DNA of 64,000 nucleotides from NCBI GenBank assembly GCA_902806595.1, contig CADCXC010000046.1, positions 930,001 to 994,000 of the forward strand, in the 5' to 3' direction. Position numbers and translations under genes: made by a program. Positions 19,717 to 29,976 of this stretch are shown here, one piece after another; the stretch's first letter is position 1; every line of letters starts with the position of its first letter. The notes under the pieces were generated by a model that saw only the letters and a list, made by a program, of their open reading frames with translations, was not told the origin of the DNA and made no database searches. The DNA is from Pyrenopolyporus hunteri (taxonomy: Eukaryota > Ascomycota > Sordariomycetes > Xylariales > Hypoxylaceae).

Positions 19717-20409
19717 ATGGCCAACGACTCAAGCATCTTTCTGCAGCTTCCGCTGGAGATGCGTGAAGAGATCTATCGTCATCTATTAGTGTTCCAGGAT
19801 GATATCGAGATTCAGTTCCACATTTCTCAAAGCTACCAGGGACTCAAGGTGGTACGGGGAGATCCCGATGCAATAACGCTCCAAAATGATTCGAAGGGCG
19901 ACGTAATCCCGAAGAGAACCAGTATTCTGTGCGTCTCTAGACAGATTAACGAAGAGGCTCTGAACATATTGTACAAATGCAACACATTTTTGATAAACAT
20001 CAACAGCTTTGCTCCTATCACGTCTTGCGACCTTAGAATCACCAATGCATGGCGCATCCGGTCCTTAAGATTCGTCGCGCAGCCCAAGGCACGGTTTTTC
20101 GCCGTGTTTTTCATATGGAATACTCACGCGTGGGTTCCGCTCCTTACGGATCTAGCTCGACTTTCTCTCGTCCTACAACAGCCTTCGGGGCATCAATTCT
20201 GCATGGGTTTCAAAGACGACGTACGCACATGGGTTGAGTGGTTAAACCCGATCTTGCAATACCTCGCTAGCAATATTTCGGAAAGAACCATCGTCAGCGT
20301 CGATGACAATGAGCAATTCGAGACGGGCGAGGTCGTGCAGAAATTCTTCGGTCCTGGCCACCGGAAACATCGAACGGAGATTGGAGATAGACTCTTCAGG
20401 AGGGTGTAA
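19717..20409 (+). CDS. F-box-like / 2EXR-type small protein
   Basis: A single exon of 230 aa. The N-terminus FLQLPLEMREEIYRHLL (residues 8-24) is the short helical motif seen in F-box-like and 2EXR proteins of filamentous fungi, followed by an ILCVSRQINEEALNILY block near 68-85, which typically comes next in this group. F-box proteins recruit substrates to SCF ubiquitin ligases; whether this small protein binds Skp1 is not shown. No leucine-rich repeats or other substrate domain are visible. The ATG at 19717 is the first in frame and gives the motif its usual position. Confidence 0.7.
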   Translation: MANDSSIFLQLPLEMREEIYRHLLVFQDDIEIQFHISQSYQGLKVVRGDPDAITLQNDSKGDVIPKRTSILCVSRQINEEALNILYKCNTFLININSFAPITSCDLRITNAWRIRSLRFVAQPKARFFAVFFIWNTHAWVPLLTDLARLSLVLQQPSGHQFCMGFKDDVRTWVEWLNPILQYLASNISERTIVSVDDNEQFETGEVVQKFFGPGHRKHRTEIGDRLFRRV

Positions 20410-21286
20410 TACTCTAAGGAATCTGGTAACCCGTTTGTTGATGCGACGGCCATTAGAATGGCGACTACCGAAATGCTATGGGGGACAATTGGCTCTGCTG
20501 GTATTGAGGCAGCACCCGGTCCCCTATACTAACTCGCAGGAATATTTCCATCCTTCAGTTTTTCTTTTCAGCTAACTCCTTTGATAAGAATAACTTATCC
20601 AGGCTCTCTTTTTCGGGGCGACTCAATCACATGAATTAGGCGACCAAGTCGCATAGTTAAATCTTACGCTCGTCCGGTATATTTTAATACCGCAGCTTTA
20701 TTTAATAATTATTAATGAGATATTACGGAACCCACTTGCGAGCTTCATGTGAGGCGTCTACCCTACTTTAGGAAGACGCGTTACCTACCTGATTCTAATT
20801 TGAGCTACGGACTTTAGACGGTTAGTCGGGATACCAGCCCGCCAACGGAACATCAATGGCTCTTAAGAATCCGCTTCTGACGGACCCGGGAGTTATATGA
20901 TTAGGACAAGATCCTAAACAACCGAAAGGAAATACGAAGATGGTATGATTTCGATTAATTCGTGCCAACATTCCTCTTACGGATACACCCTGAAGCCATA
21001 ATTCCTATTCCCATGCACAGACCGGCCAAAAGCCCGGGTGTAGTCTAGACCCGGCAAGTAAGCCTACTAAATCCGGCTCGGAGGACGCAAACTCCGGGGT
21101 AACCAACATCACCCGACGGACATCTTCAAGTCTCGGTGCCTTATGAATAGTCTATTCGCTGCAAACGACCATATATAGCTCGTGTAACCTGTAGGTCAGC
21201 TCCCATTAAGATCCCCGACAACCATAGGCTTTACATAGGTAGTTACATCGTGAACCGATAACGAGATACCTACCTAGGAGCTAGCC
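20410..21286. other. intergenic region with candidate palindromic site
   Basis: Promoter side of the NmrA-like gene. A palindrome CGGAG-N8-CTCCG lies at 21079-21096, about 190 bp before the ATG; its core GACGCAAACTCC recurs at 28344-28355. No gene is seen. Confidence 0.4.
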
Positions 21287-22584
21287 ATGCCTACCGAGTT
21301 TGCTAAGGATCAGCCGAGGGGCTTTACCAACCGGGTCAAAAAGGTGGCTATAGTTGGGGTGCGTTATAATCCACTACCCCTTACCTACTTGGCGCAAATA
21401 GCCATAGCTAATGATGAATAGGCCAGCGGTCAGATAGGGAAGGTCTTGACAGAGCACTTACTCAAGAATGGCAAGCACGATTTGACGGCCATCACACGAC
21501 CGAACAGCACCAGCAAGCTACCAGAAGGCCTTCGGGTTATTCGCGTCGACTATAGCGGCAGTGACGACACGGCACTGGTAGAGGCACTTCGTAATCAGGA
21601 AGTCTTGATCATTTCTATGTCTGTCCATGCCCCAAGGGACACCGTTAGTAAACTCAGTAAGTAACATAACGCCAAAGATCTCTCATTTACCTCAGTTATT
21701 TTATCTTGACATAAGGTGTTCCGGGCTAGTCGGTGGGATACGGCTCTTAAAATATGACTGTCCCGCCGTTGGAAGGGAGGAGCCCAAACCCGCGGATTGC
21801 TTTCTTAGCTACATCACAACCCATCCATTTTGAGACTTTGAAGTAATCATAATACTTACCCCAATACTATATAGTGCGAGCAGCAGCCAAGGCCGGCGTG
21901 CGATACGTCCTGCCCAACTGGTTCGGCCACGACGCCGCCAACGACGCGCTGTGCGAAGACAGCATGCTGAAAGCTTCGCGAGATAGCATTTGCGAGGAGA
22001 TCAAAGCTCTAGGCGTGAGCTCGTACATATTGCTAGTATGCAACTTCTGGTATGAGTTCAGCCTCGGTGGGGGACCGGACCGATTCGGATTCGACTTCAG
22101 TAAGCGGACATTCGTCCAGTTCGGCGACGGCAACGTGCCCATCCGCACCACCACATGGCCGCAGTGTGGCCGCGCCGTCGCCAACCTACTGAGTCTTAAG
22201 GAGCTGCCCGACGACGAGGCGGATCAGGCCCCCACGCTGTCGCGCTTCCGCAACGGCTGCGTATACATCTCTAGCTTCCAACTCACGCAAAACGACATGT
22301 TTAACAGCGTAAAGCGCGTTACAAAGACTACGGATGCAAACTGGGATATCACCCGTGAGTCGGCCGAGGAGCGCTGGGGGCAGGGTCGCGCGGCCTTGCA
22401 GGAGGGAAACTGGAAGCTGTTCACGAAGATGCTGTACAGCCGTATGTTCTTCCCAAACGGCGACGGCGAGTACAAAGGTGAGCTCCACAACAATCTACTT
22501 AGCCTACCCGTTGAAGACTTGGATGAAGCCACGGCAGTCGGCGTCCGAATGGGAGAGAGCGGCGAGGTGCCTTTCTCGCATTAA
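21287..22584 (+). CDS. NmrA-like / isoflavone-reductase-like NAD(P)-binding protein
   Basis: Three exons, 21287-21358, 21422-21656 and 21875-22584, give 338 aa. The nucleotide-binding motif VAIVGASGQIGK (residues about 19-30) is assembled only after intron 1 is removed. Exon 2 supplies LTAITRP and the VDYSGSDD turn, and after intron 2 (218 bp, GTAAGT donor) the chain continues as KLMRAAAKAGVRYVLPNWFG, which matches the family block before the substrate pocket. Members either sense NADP/NAD ratio (NmrA) or reduce small aromatic compounds; the DNA cannot distinguish them. I see no biosynthetic cluster around it. The start ATG is 70 bp before intron 1 and is the only one that fits. Confidence 0.85.
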
Positions 22585-23122
22585 GGCGAGGGGCGAGTCG
22601 ATTTATTGGGTAATTCCGGGACTAATCACCGAATTCTTCTACGACTAGGAGTAAGAAGATAAATTTAAGGACTTGACTGTCATGACTTAACACGGGTGAA
22701 TTATACCATTCCAGGACGAGCATATTCCCTACCCGGGGACGCGGTGGAAAAGAGAGGGTTAACTATATGATATCCGTGGACCTTAACGAGCAGGCTAAGA
22801 GCACCCGGTCGAACGACATCTTCATTCCCCTCTCACTATATTTACAGCTGCGCAAGAGCAATCTCTCCGGCAGGTCTCTCATATCTTAGTTGCAGGAGAC
22901 ACCTAGGGCGACATTCCGGTTCTCTCGATTACCTAACGTATCATAAACATTCGGAAACTCGGTATTAACGGCCAATTAGCACACGGGAACTTGTTGAAAC
23001 ATAGTTCAGTTCCCTGGACCAAAGGAATTATCACGAACTCGTCGAGATGGCCTTGATAGCATTGGTAGGTTTGTGGTGGAAGTAGATTTTGAATTCACTA
23101 TGAGTTAGCATGGATAGATACC
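22585..23122. other. convergent intergenic region, nothing clear
   Basis: It lies between the NmrA-like gene (+) and the hydrolase-like gene (-) 3' ends. No gene, repeat or RNA signal is seen. Confidence 0.4.
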
Positions 23123-24226
23123 CTATGAATCCAGATCTTCTAATATTTCCCGGTATAAATCGTCATCATCATCATCGTCGTCGTCAGAATCTCGCTGATA
23201 GCGGTCTAGACCATTCTCCTCGAGAAAGTCGTCTAGAAGCCCAGCCACTTCATCGTTATTCATATCTGCGAAGGCGGAATGGGTATTACCCTCGAGTCCC
23301 CCATCAGTAGTGAGGAAGAAGACTTTAGCATTACCGCCGTACATATTGATGAGCTTCGCTGCTTGCCTCGTCTGGCGGAGGAAAGGGAAACTCTCGTCTC
23401 TGTGTGCCCCCCAAACGAATTGGACAGCCTCGAGCTTGGCCAGCTTCTTGAAGTCCTCGAGGGGTACAATCATGGGCCCGAATGGCTCTCCCGCCGTAAT
23501 ATTGTAGTTGTCGGGAAACACGCTACCATAGCTCTCATATGCAACAATGGCCTTGATATTGGTTGTGTTGCTCTTCACGGCCGTCATTTGGGCACGCAAG
23601 CCGGATGCCGAGTTGGTAAGGTACACGATGCTGTTACCAAGCCTACCCGAGTCCGCCCCGACTGCAGCTGCTTGGGACTCCAGGTGCACGTTCATGTTTG
23701 AGTCGAATTCAACATAGCGAGAGCTGGTCGCTTGTTGCCACGCCTCGTTATCCCAAGTCGGGAATTGGACGCCCGGCCAGAAATTGGGAAATGATGGCCC
23801 GAAATTCCATGCCACAAAATTGCTCTTGTCTTGATACGAGGGAAAGTAGCGGTATTGTTCACAAGCCCAATTAGCTCGTCCGACCCGAGGCCCATCCCAG
23901 AGATAAACGGGATAACGGCGGCGCAAGAACATGTCCTTGAAGCCCTCGCCGCCATCCCACCGATTCTGCCACACCTGTGTAGTAGAGCTATGCCACATGA
24001 CTATGCTCGTTTTCCGTGGCCTCCACGGGATGAAGTATTCCATGTATCCATGATCGCATGAGAGAGTTTGGCCGGGGAAGATTGGGCTCTCGATGGTCTT
24101 GCCTCCTACCACAAAGCCGCCCGAGCTGTCCAGAAGGATGGGGCGTTTCCTAGCAGGCTTTTTGTCGAGGTCTACGGCCCATACTATTGATGAGAACAGG
24201 GCAAGTAGAGCAATGATAGCCTGCAT
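23123..24226 (-). CDS. secreted alpha/beta-hydrolase-like protein with poly-Asp tail
   Basis: A single exon of 367 aa. A clear signal peptide covers residues 1-17 (cleavage near VWA/VD). The fold looks like a fungal secreted alpha/beta hydrolase: an early strand SIVMWHSS, a YPVYLWDGPRVGRANW block, a strand with TNSASG near 210 where the nucleophile elbow is expected, and GNTHSAFADMNN near 325 that could supply the catalytic His. The elbow is not a standard GxSxG, so catalysis is uncertain. The C-terminus has nine consecutive Asp encoded by GAC/GAT repeats, then a short acidic helix. The function is unknown; an esterase is the best guess. Confidence 0.65.
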   Translation of the reverse strand: MQAIIALLALFSSIVWAVDLDKKPARKRPILLDSSGGFVVGGKTIESPIFPGQTLSCDHGYMEYFIPWRPRKTSIVMWHSSTTQVWQNRWDGGEGFKDMFLRRRYPVYLWDGPRVGRANWACEQYRYFPSYQDKSNFVAWNFGPSFPNFWPGVQFPTWDNEAWQQATSSRYVEFDSNMNVHLESQAAAVGADSGRLGNSIVYLTNSASGLRAQMTAVKSNTTNIKAIVAYESYGSVFPDNYNITAGEPFGPMIVPLEDFKKLAKLEAVQFVWGAHRDESFPFLRQTRQAAKLINMYGGNAKVFFLTTDGGLEGNTHSAFADMNNDEVAGLLDDFLEENGLDRYQRDSDDDDDDDDDLYREILEDLDS

Positions 24227-25444
24227 TTTCGATGTGTTTCAATGTTCAGAGGTAGCGCTGGGTATATGCTGAGGGGCACTTTGCAAGCAAGCGTCAAATA
24301 TATACTGATTCCTCACCTTTCTTCCAATAAACTCAGGTATATATATTGGGTAGGCATATTTTATAGAGACCTGGCTCGCAATCTCTCAACAACTGCCGGA
24401 GCTGCATCATCCATTCGAGTTCGTGTTCCAGCCCTGAATGGTTACCACCTAGAAGTTAGTAGTATATGAGATGTTACGTACAACTGAGCCCATTCAGCCG
24501 GGATCTGCAAACATCTTCCCCCCCCAAATCCGAAGAATTTAAAGAACGAAGAACGAAGAACTTCGGGATATAGAGATAAATAGAGGTGATATTAATTGTC
24601 GAATCCATTATAGCCTTAAGACTAGATGTGGAAGGGGGGACTTAAATCTCGAGAGGATGGGGATGGTTGATATTAATGATGCTCGGGGGTAAAGGGTACA
24701 TGTAAAAGAAGAGTGCTTAGGCTAGAATTGGAGTATATATCCCTAGTAGGTAGGTAATAGGTACCTAGGTATAATACGGGCATACTCGACCCGAGAGAAT
24801 AGTTAGTGCCGATTTATGATGGACGCTTAAGGAGCTGTCGATACCTAATATCTAGGTACCTAGGTACTCTCTAGGACTCAACTCTACGTCGTAGTGCTGT
24901 GCCTAAGTAGGAACCTACCTAGGTACTAGTACCTATTGGATTCCAATCGATGGAAATTTCTATGGCAAACACAGCAGGCACCGCTATACATGTAGCAGGG
25001 TCGGCACACGCACGCACATGTACCTAATATCCGGCCAGGAAGCCGCCACTCCTGCCACCTCCCGAGGATACATGTATGTATTTTGCAGCGCATGTAAGGT
25101 GGGGCGTGGCAGCCTCAATACTCTGGTTACACGTTTGCGGGGCATAGCACCGTCCAATCACAGTGCACCTACTGTGGTATCACTTCGCTAAACGCCAAGG
25201 ATTTACTCAAAGGAGCTCAGACCCAAACTTCGAAATCTTGACGCGACGTTCCCTCATCATCTGTGTAATCAACCTTTCCGCGTTGACTTTTTTCTTAATC
25301 CTCATCGCACGGTGTTCGCCAACAATCTAATATTTATCCATCACTACCTCTTTGCTGCCTAAGCGCCACGCCTCTCCACCTTCTCAAAGGGAGCAGGTAG
25401 TCTTTACGCCCTCTAATACGCCCTCTACGGCCTGCGCTGTAGTT
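24227..25444. other. divergent intergenic region, repeat-rich
   Basis: Promoter space of the hydrolase-like gene (-) and the ING gene (+). CCTA/TAGG and CCTAGGTAC motifs recur at about 24744-24770, 24853-24866 and 24914-24927. A short tandem GAACGAA patch lies near 24546-24562. No gene is seen. Confidence 0.45.
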
Positions 25445-28102
25445 ATGGCGACTGCAGTGGAAGCAAACGGCGACAAAGGTGGGGAGCTCGATGGCAGCAT
25501 CTCGCCTAAGAATAAGGACGCCGATCCCTTAACGCAGGCTCTTCCGTCCTTGAATGCCACGAACAATGGCCTCGAATCTCTCAGCATGCGCGCAGACCCG
25601 GATGCCCAGGCCACCGTCACCGATTTCCTCGACTTTACCGAATACCTCCCCTCCGACATGATGCGATCCCTTACCCTGATCGGGAAGCTTGACCAGGCCT
25701 ACATCGACGCGTCGGCTACTGTAAATGACCTTACCGCCACGTGGGGGAAACTACCAAGCCTGCCAGCCGACCAACGTCCCGCCCCCGTCCTTCTGCGCAA
25801 AGAGATCTCCGATAATCTAAACCGCGCGGTCAGTTCGCGCGTCTTCTCCCATGCTGAAGCGGTCCGCATCCACGAAAATGTGATCAGACACTATAATAGG
25901 GCCAAGACCATCCATGCGAAGCTTCAAGCTATGCGAGATAATTACCCGACCGCGGAGGAACAAAGGAGCCCCTCCCAGATTAAATCCCCGCAGATGGTTC
26001 GCGCTCCTAAGATCACTCTTCGACTTGACAGCAACGGACAGAAGATCCAAAGGCCGCCTCGAATAACCGTCCCGGGCGAGGTTCTTGCGCCTTACGAGAT
26101 AGATTTCAATGCTTACAGCTCGCTAAGCGACGAGAGCTCCGACGAGGCCGAGGAAGAGGAGGAGGATATACCTCTATCACCACCTAGGCGAGTTGCAACT
26201 CCGTCGGCCCGTATTAGAGTAGTCAAACCGCCAAAGTCACCCAAACCTCCTAAACAGAAGATTCCTAAGCCGCCGCGACCACCTCGAACCTCTACCAACA
26301 GGTCTGATAACGCAGCTCCTATGATGTCTACGAGCACTGCTCTAGCGCAGCTCAAGCCGCCGCCTGAGAACGCGGTTCCAGGTAGTGCTGATGCGCCGTG
26401 GCTCCAGCTTACGCAATACGAGCTCGCTAAGCTACGCAAGCGGATGAAGAAGAATGCGGTTTGGAATCCAAGCGATACTATGATAGCGCGGGAACTGAAG
26501 AACCTGGGTCGCGGCGTTGAAGCGTATAGGGCCGCCCAGAAGCAAGCAGAAGAGGAGGGGAAGCCTTTCGAAGCCGCCCTGCCCACTCCTGTAGTCGATG
26601 CTGAATCCGGGGCCAAGCATCCCCCCGAAGGTGCTATTAGCGCCGAGGCTCTGACAGCAGACGAGGTACAGTTAAGCAATCGTGGCATGAAGTTGAATGA
26701 GGCCAAAAAGCTGAAACGTGAATCGATGGCAAGGATCGCTGCCGAGGAAGCAGAAGAGTCCGCTAGAAGAATGGAAGAAACTGCTCGCAAGATCCTTGGC
26801 CACGAAGCCTCCCCATCCGTAACTGGGAATACGCAAGACAAGCCACCCGAGGCCAGCCAGAATCAAAGCAAGACCAATAATAAGCCAAAGACAAGAAAGC
26901 GAAAGCGGAACTCGATGTCAGAGACTCCCGTTGCGGAGAAGTCTGAGGGGCCTCAGAGCCTGCCGGCGAATCAATCCGCCAACCAGCCGCCGGGTCAAAC
27001 CGAAAGACCTCAGCTGAAGCGAACCAAGACCGAAACCCCCATCCCCTTGCCGCAGCTAACACCCCGACCTCCGTCAGTGCCGCCTCTACATCCTACGCCT
27101 TCTGTTGAGACCCCGATTCCCGTCCCGCACCTAGGCAAGATACCTCAGGTTGCCGCTACGTCGAAAACACCTGTCCCCATCCCCGTCCCTGTTTCTTCCG
27201 ACAGCTCTATGGTGACTACTAGGTCTGCCGCTTCTTCGGGGGCGACAAGCCCGGCGCCACTGTCCGGCGCCGCGGCAGGACCGGTCAAGTCGCCTGCAGA
27301 GGCGCATGTTCCGCCCCCTATCAAGACCTCCACTACGCCTATTCCCCCTCCCATGCGTGAAATACCTAAACGGGAAACTAGACAGAACTTGCAGTCAACT
27401 GCAGCCCCTCCCCTGGCTAACCCTAAACAGTCGAGCTCCCGGAGTAATACTCCTGCGACTACTCCTGCTCCAGAGTCGCAGTCCATCCCTAGCCGCCGGC
27501 CCAACTCCCGCGGCAAAGCCGCAAGCCAAGAGCCTCCAACTCTCGCGGCTGAGCGGCCTCGACGCACGAGCACCGCTCGCAATACACCAGCTCCCGAACT
27601 CCGCCAGCCCAGTAAACGCACCAAGCGGCCTGCTCCGGGTGTCGTCACTACACACTCTGGTGGTACCAGCGCTATAGGAAAGCGTAAGGCAGCTCCACGT
27701 AAGAAGGCTCGCGGCAGTAACCCCAAAAAGGAGAGAGGTGCAAGCCAGCAGGCCGAACAGGAAGTGGAAGTAGAAGTGGACGACGACGGCAATGTTATCG
27801 ATCCCGACGAGCCGAGATATTGCCTTTGCAATAGGGTTAGTTTCGGCACTATGATACAGTGCGATAACGTAGATGTGAGCGCAACAAAGACCACCGCAAC
27901 CCCAAAGCATAAGAAGAGAGCACACAACAAGAAACTAACCGCTCCCCACGTACAGAACTGCAAGCAAGAATGGTTCCATCTCGAGTGTGTGGGACTAACC
28001 GAGATACCGGCGCGGACGACGAAGTGGTACTGCCCCGAATGTCGTAAACTGCTGAATATCGGGGGCAGGGGAGAGGTGACCTCGCGCGGAGTCAAGATGT
28101 GA
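25445..28102 (+). CDS. ING-family PHD-finger chromatin protein (Pho23/Yng-like)
   Basis: Two exons, 25445-27868 and 27956-28102, give 856 aa. The frame is open upstream to 25352 through a TTG; the first ATG is at 25445. Near residues 50-130 is the ING N-terminal helical domain (DFLDFTEYLPSDMMRSLTLI then KLDQAYIDASATVNDL). A long Pro/Lys-rich linker follows. The C-terminal PHD finger reads YCLCNRVSFGTMIQCDN and, after the intron, NCKQEWFHLECVGL and WYCPEC, the C4HC3 ING type that binds histone H3K4me3. The 87-bp intron has an ACTAAC branch site and is a multiple of three, so the unspliced frame stays open. ING proteins are subunits of histone acetyltransferase (NuA3/NuA4) or Rpd3 deacetylase complexes; which applies here is not settled. 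Confidence 0.88.
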   Translation: MATAVEANGDKGGELDGSISPKNKDADPLTQALPSLNATNNGLESLSMRADPDAQATVTDFLDFTEYLPSDMMRSLTLIGKLDQAYIDASATVNDLTATWGKLPSLPADQRPAPVLLRKEISDNLNRAVSSRVFSHAEAVRIHENVIRHYNRAKTIHAKLQAMRDNYPTAEEQRSPSQIKSPQMVRAPKITLRLDSNGQKIQRPPRITVPGEVLAPYEIDFNAYSSLSDESSDEAEEEEEDIPLSPPRRVATPSARIRVVKPPKSPKPPKQKIPKPPRPPRTSTNRSDNAAPMMSTSTALAQLKPPPENAVPGSADAPWLQLTQYELAKLRKRMKKNAVWNPSDTMIARELKNLGRGVEAYRAAQKQAEEEGKPFEAALPTPVVDAESGAKHPPEGAISAEALTADEVQLSNRGMKLNEAKKLKRESMARIAAEEAEESARRMEETARKILGHEASPSVTGNTQDKPPEASQNQSKTNNKPKTRKRKRNSMSETPVAEKSEGPQSLPANQSANQPPGQTERPQLKRTKTETPIPLPQLTPRPPSVPPLHPTPSVETPIPVPHLGKIPQVAATSKTPVPIPVPVSSDSSMVTTRSAASSGATSPAPLSGAAAGPVKSPAEAHVPPPIKTSTTPIPPPMREIPKRETRQNLQSTAAPPLANPKQSSSRSNTPATTPAPESQSIPSRRPNSRGKAASQEPPTLAAERPRRTSTARNTPAPELRQPSKRTKRPAPGVVTTHSGGTSAIGKRKAAPRKKARGSNPKKERGASQQAEQEVEVEVDDDGNVIDPDEPRYCLCNRVSFGTMIQCDNVDVSATKTTATPKHKKRAHNKKLTAPHVQNCKQEWFHLECVGLTEIPARTTKWYCPECRKLLNIGGRGEVTSRGVKM

Positions 28103-29332
28103 CTAGACCTTCACTAATTCATCACAAACCAAGCAAGCCTCAGAATCCACGACCTTATAATCCTCGTTTCCTCTCCTCCCTAGGACATCTAATACATTCT
28201 CCCTTCTCCAGTACTCGATACCGTTTCTCTGACTTTTAGCCTAGTCATTGACTACCGCTTGGTGGACTGTCAGATCACCAGTCCCCGACGTATATGAGCA
28301 TACGTCAATCTAGAAAGCTGCAGGTTTGGGTCGGGAAACCCCCGACGCAAACTCCATTCAATATGAATACCTAATCCAATATCAGAAATTCTTGGAAGGG
28401 GGTTGGGGAGGTTTTCCTGTTTTGGGTCACTCGTCGGGAACATGAAGATTCCCACACAAAATCACCTGTTGTCGGAATATACCCACTTATCCCACCACCG
28501 GTCCTGTTCGTCGATAGTTATGTCTCCCACTTGCCGGGACATGAAAGCCATAGGAGCTGTTTAAGTCCCAATGTCTTTCGAACTGTTTCGAGAAGTTGAC
28601 GAATATTACCCATCTAGGATCGGGGTTCATGTCGGCTAGTTGCTTCGGTCACGACTAGTGTATTGCTTTGAGGGATTACTGTACGTCCAAGACGATGTTG
28701 CGCTGACCTGTAACTTGAACTGCTAGAGCTTCTCAGCAGGACTCCAAAAAGCTGATGTGGCTTTGTGCAGAGGACCATACGCTCATGGTGCTTCGTTTGC
28801 TGCAGTGGTCGTACAGGACCTATAATAATTAATTCAATCGATGCACCGTTTAGCTAAATTCCGCAAATTCCAATCATGATCTCTATAAAATTGCGTTTGC
28901 AAAACCGAGCGTAGACGTTCGTTTGTCACTATTCTTATGTTTTTACTGGAATACCTAGATAAATAACAGTGGGAAAATCCCAGACCAAGGTCTATTATCC
29001 TAAGACTACCTAACTCGCGAATTCGATTCGTACCATCATCATTCGTATGTCAATTATGTTTACTGAAGACATAAATAATAACAAACGTAGAAGGTTGTAA
29101 TGATTTTGAGGTGTTTGGTTTGACAAACGCCCCTCATGCGAGTTGGATGAGGTCTCATTCCATCCCAAGGGTCAAGTCACACAACTCCTCAAATTCATTT
29201 CTTATTATCTTTCTCCCTTCCTAACTCTTTTTTCTTCACAGATTTAAAAGACAGCGATAGGAGTTACTATTCCCAATTATAAAACCACTTACGTATCTGC
29301 CTAGCCAACTAATAGACACACTTACATTCCTA
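28103..29332. other. intergenic region with an inverted repeat
   Basis: No gene is seen. An imperfect inverted repeat with 12-bp arms (11 of 12 pair) and a 5-nt loop lies at 28324-28352, overlapping GACGCAAACTCC at 28344-28355. The last 150 bp before 29333 are pyrimidine-rich, as in fungal 5' leaders. Confidence 0.45.
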
Positions 29333-29976
29333 ATGACTTCTCCCGGTGAGAGGGAAATCACATTCCCAACCGACCGTCCGGTCGACCAGAAAGTCAAGGA
29401 CTTCATAGCTAGATTCTACGCGATATCCGACGACCCGTCCAGAAACGAGGAATGGGTAGATTGTTTCTTGCCCTGGGCCACGGTCCTCATGGGCGATAAG
29501 CAGGCCGTCGGGGACGAAGGTACGCGAGCCAATAGACTTAGGTGACATCTACACAAAACGGGGGGAATTGCCGAGCTCGACGGAAAAAAAACTGACGATT
29601 ATTTACCAACGCAGCGATCCGTTCCCTGCGCTTGGGCATGTGGGATCAGGTGCAAGAACGCCTCCACGGGCCGCTGGACGTGTTCCCGGCCTCGTTCGGC
29701 GGGCCGGGCATCGAGTACATGGTCTGCAGCTGGCTCTACCTGACGATGAAGAACGGCGAGCACCGGGTGGTCTCGTGGGCCGCGCGCGCGGTCTTGGAAG
29801 AGGCGGACGGGGAGCTGAAGTACAGGTACTACCAGGTCTATCTGCAGGATCGGCCGTCGAAGAGCTCTTCGCCGCCTTCGACTTTCGAGCGGGCTCGCGA
29901 ACGGATCCGTCCTTGGCTTGGCCCGGTCCTTTTCGTAGTCATTTTCGAAGCCGTTCACAGATACATGTCCGATTAA
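29333..29976 (+). CDS. SnoaL/NTF2-like domain protein
   Basis: Two exons, 29333-29519 and 29615-29976, separated by a 95-bp intron, give 182 aa. The chain reads VKDFIARFYAISDDP, EWVDCFLPWATVLMG and then GDEAIRSLRLGMWDQVQERLH with later IEYMVCSWLYLTMKNGEHRVV and WAARAVLE, the alpha+beta cone pattern of SnoaL-like NTF2 folds common in fungi. The C-terminus ends in a hydrophobic WLGPVLFVVIFEAVHRYM stretch that may be a membrane anchor or part of the fold. The exon 2 sequence is notably GC-richer than exon 1. The pocket could bind a small ligand; no enzymatic residues can be assigned. Confidence 0.75.

Noticed and set aside
25352..25444. N-terminal extension of the ING protein to 25352.
   Set aside because: It begins at TTG and no ATG lies upstream in frame; the ATG at 25445 is preferred.
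27145..28095. A 316-codon minus-strand frame opposite the ING gene.
   Set aside because: It is antisense to a well-supported coding region and has no family motif.
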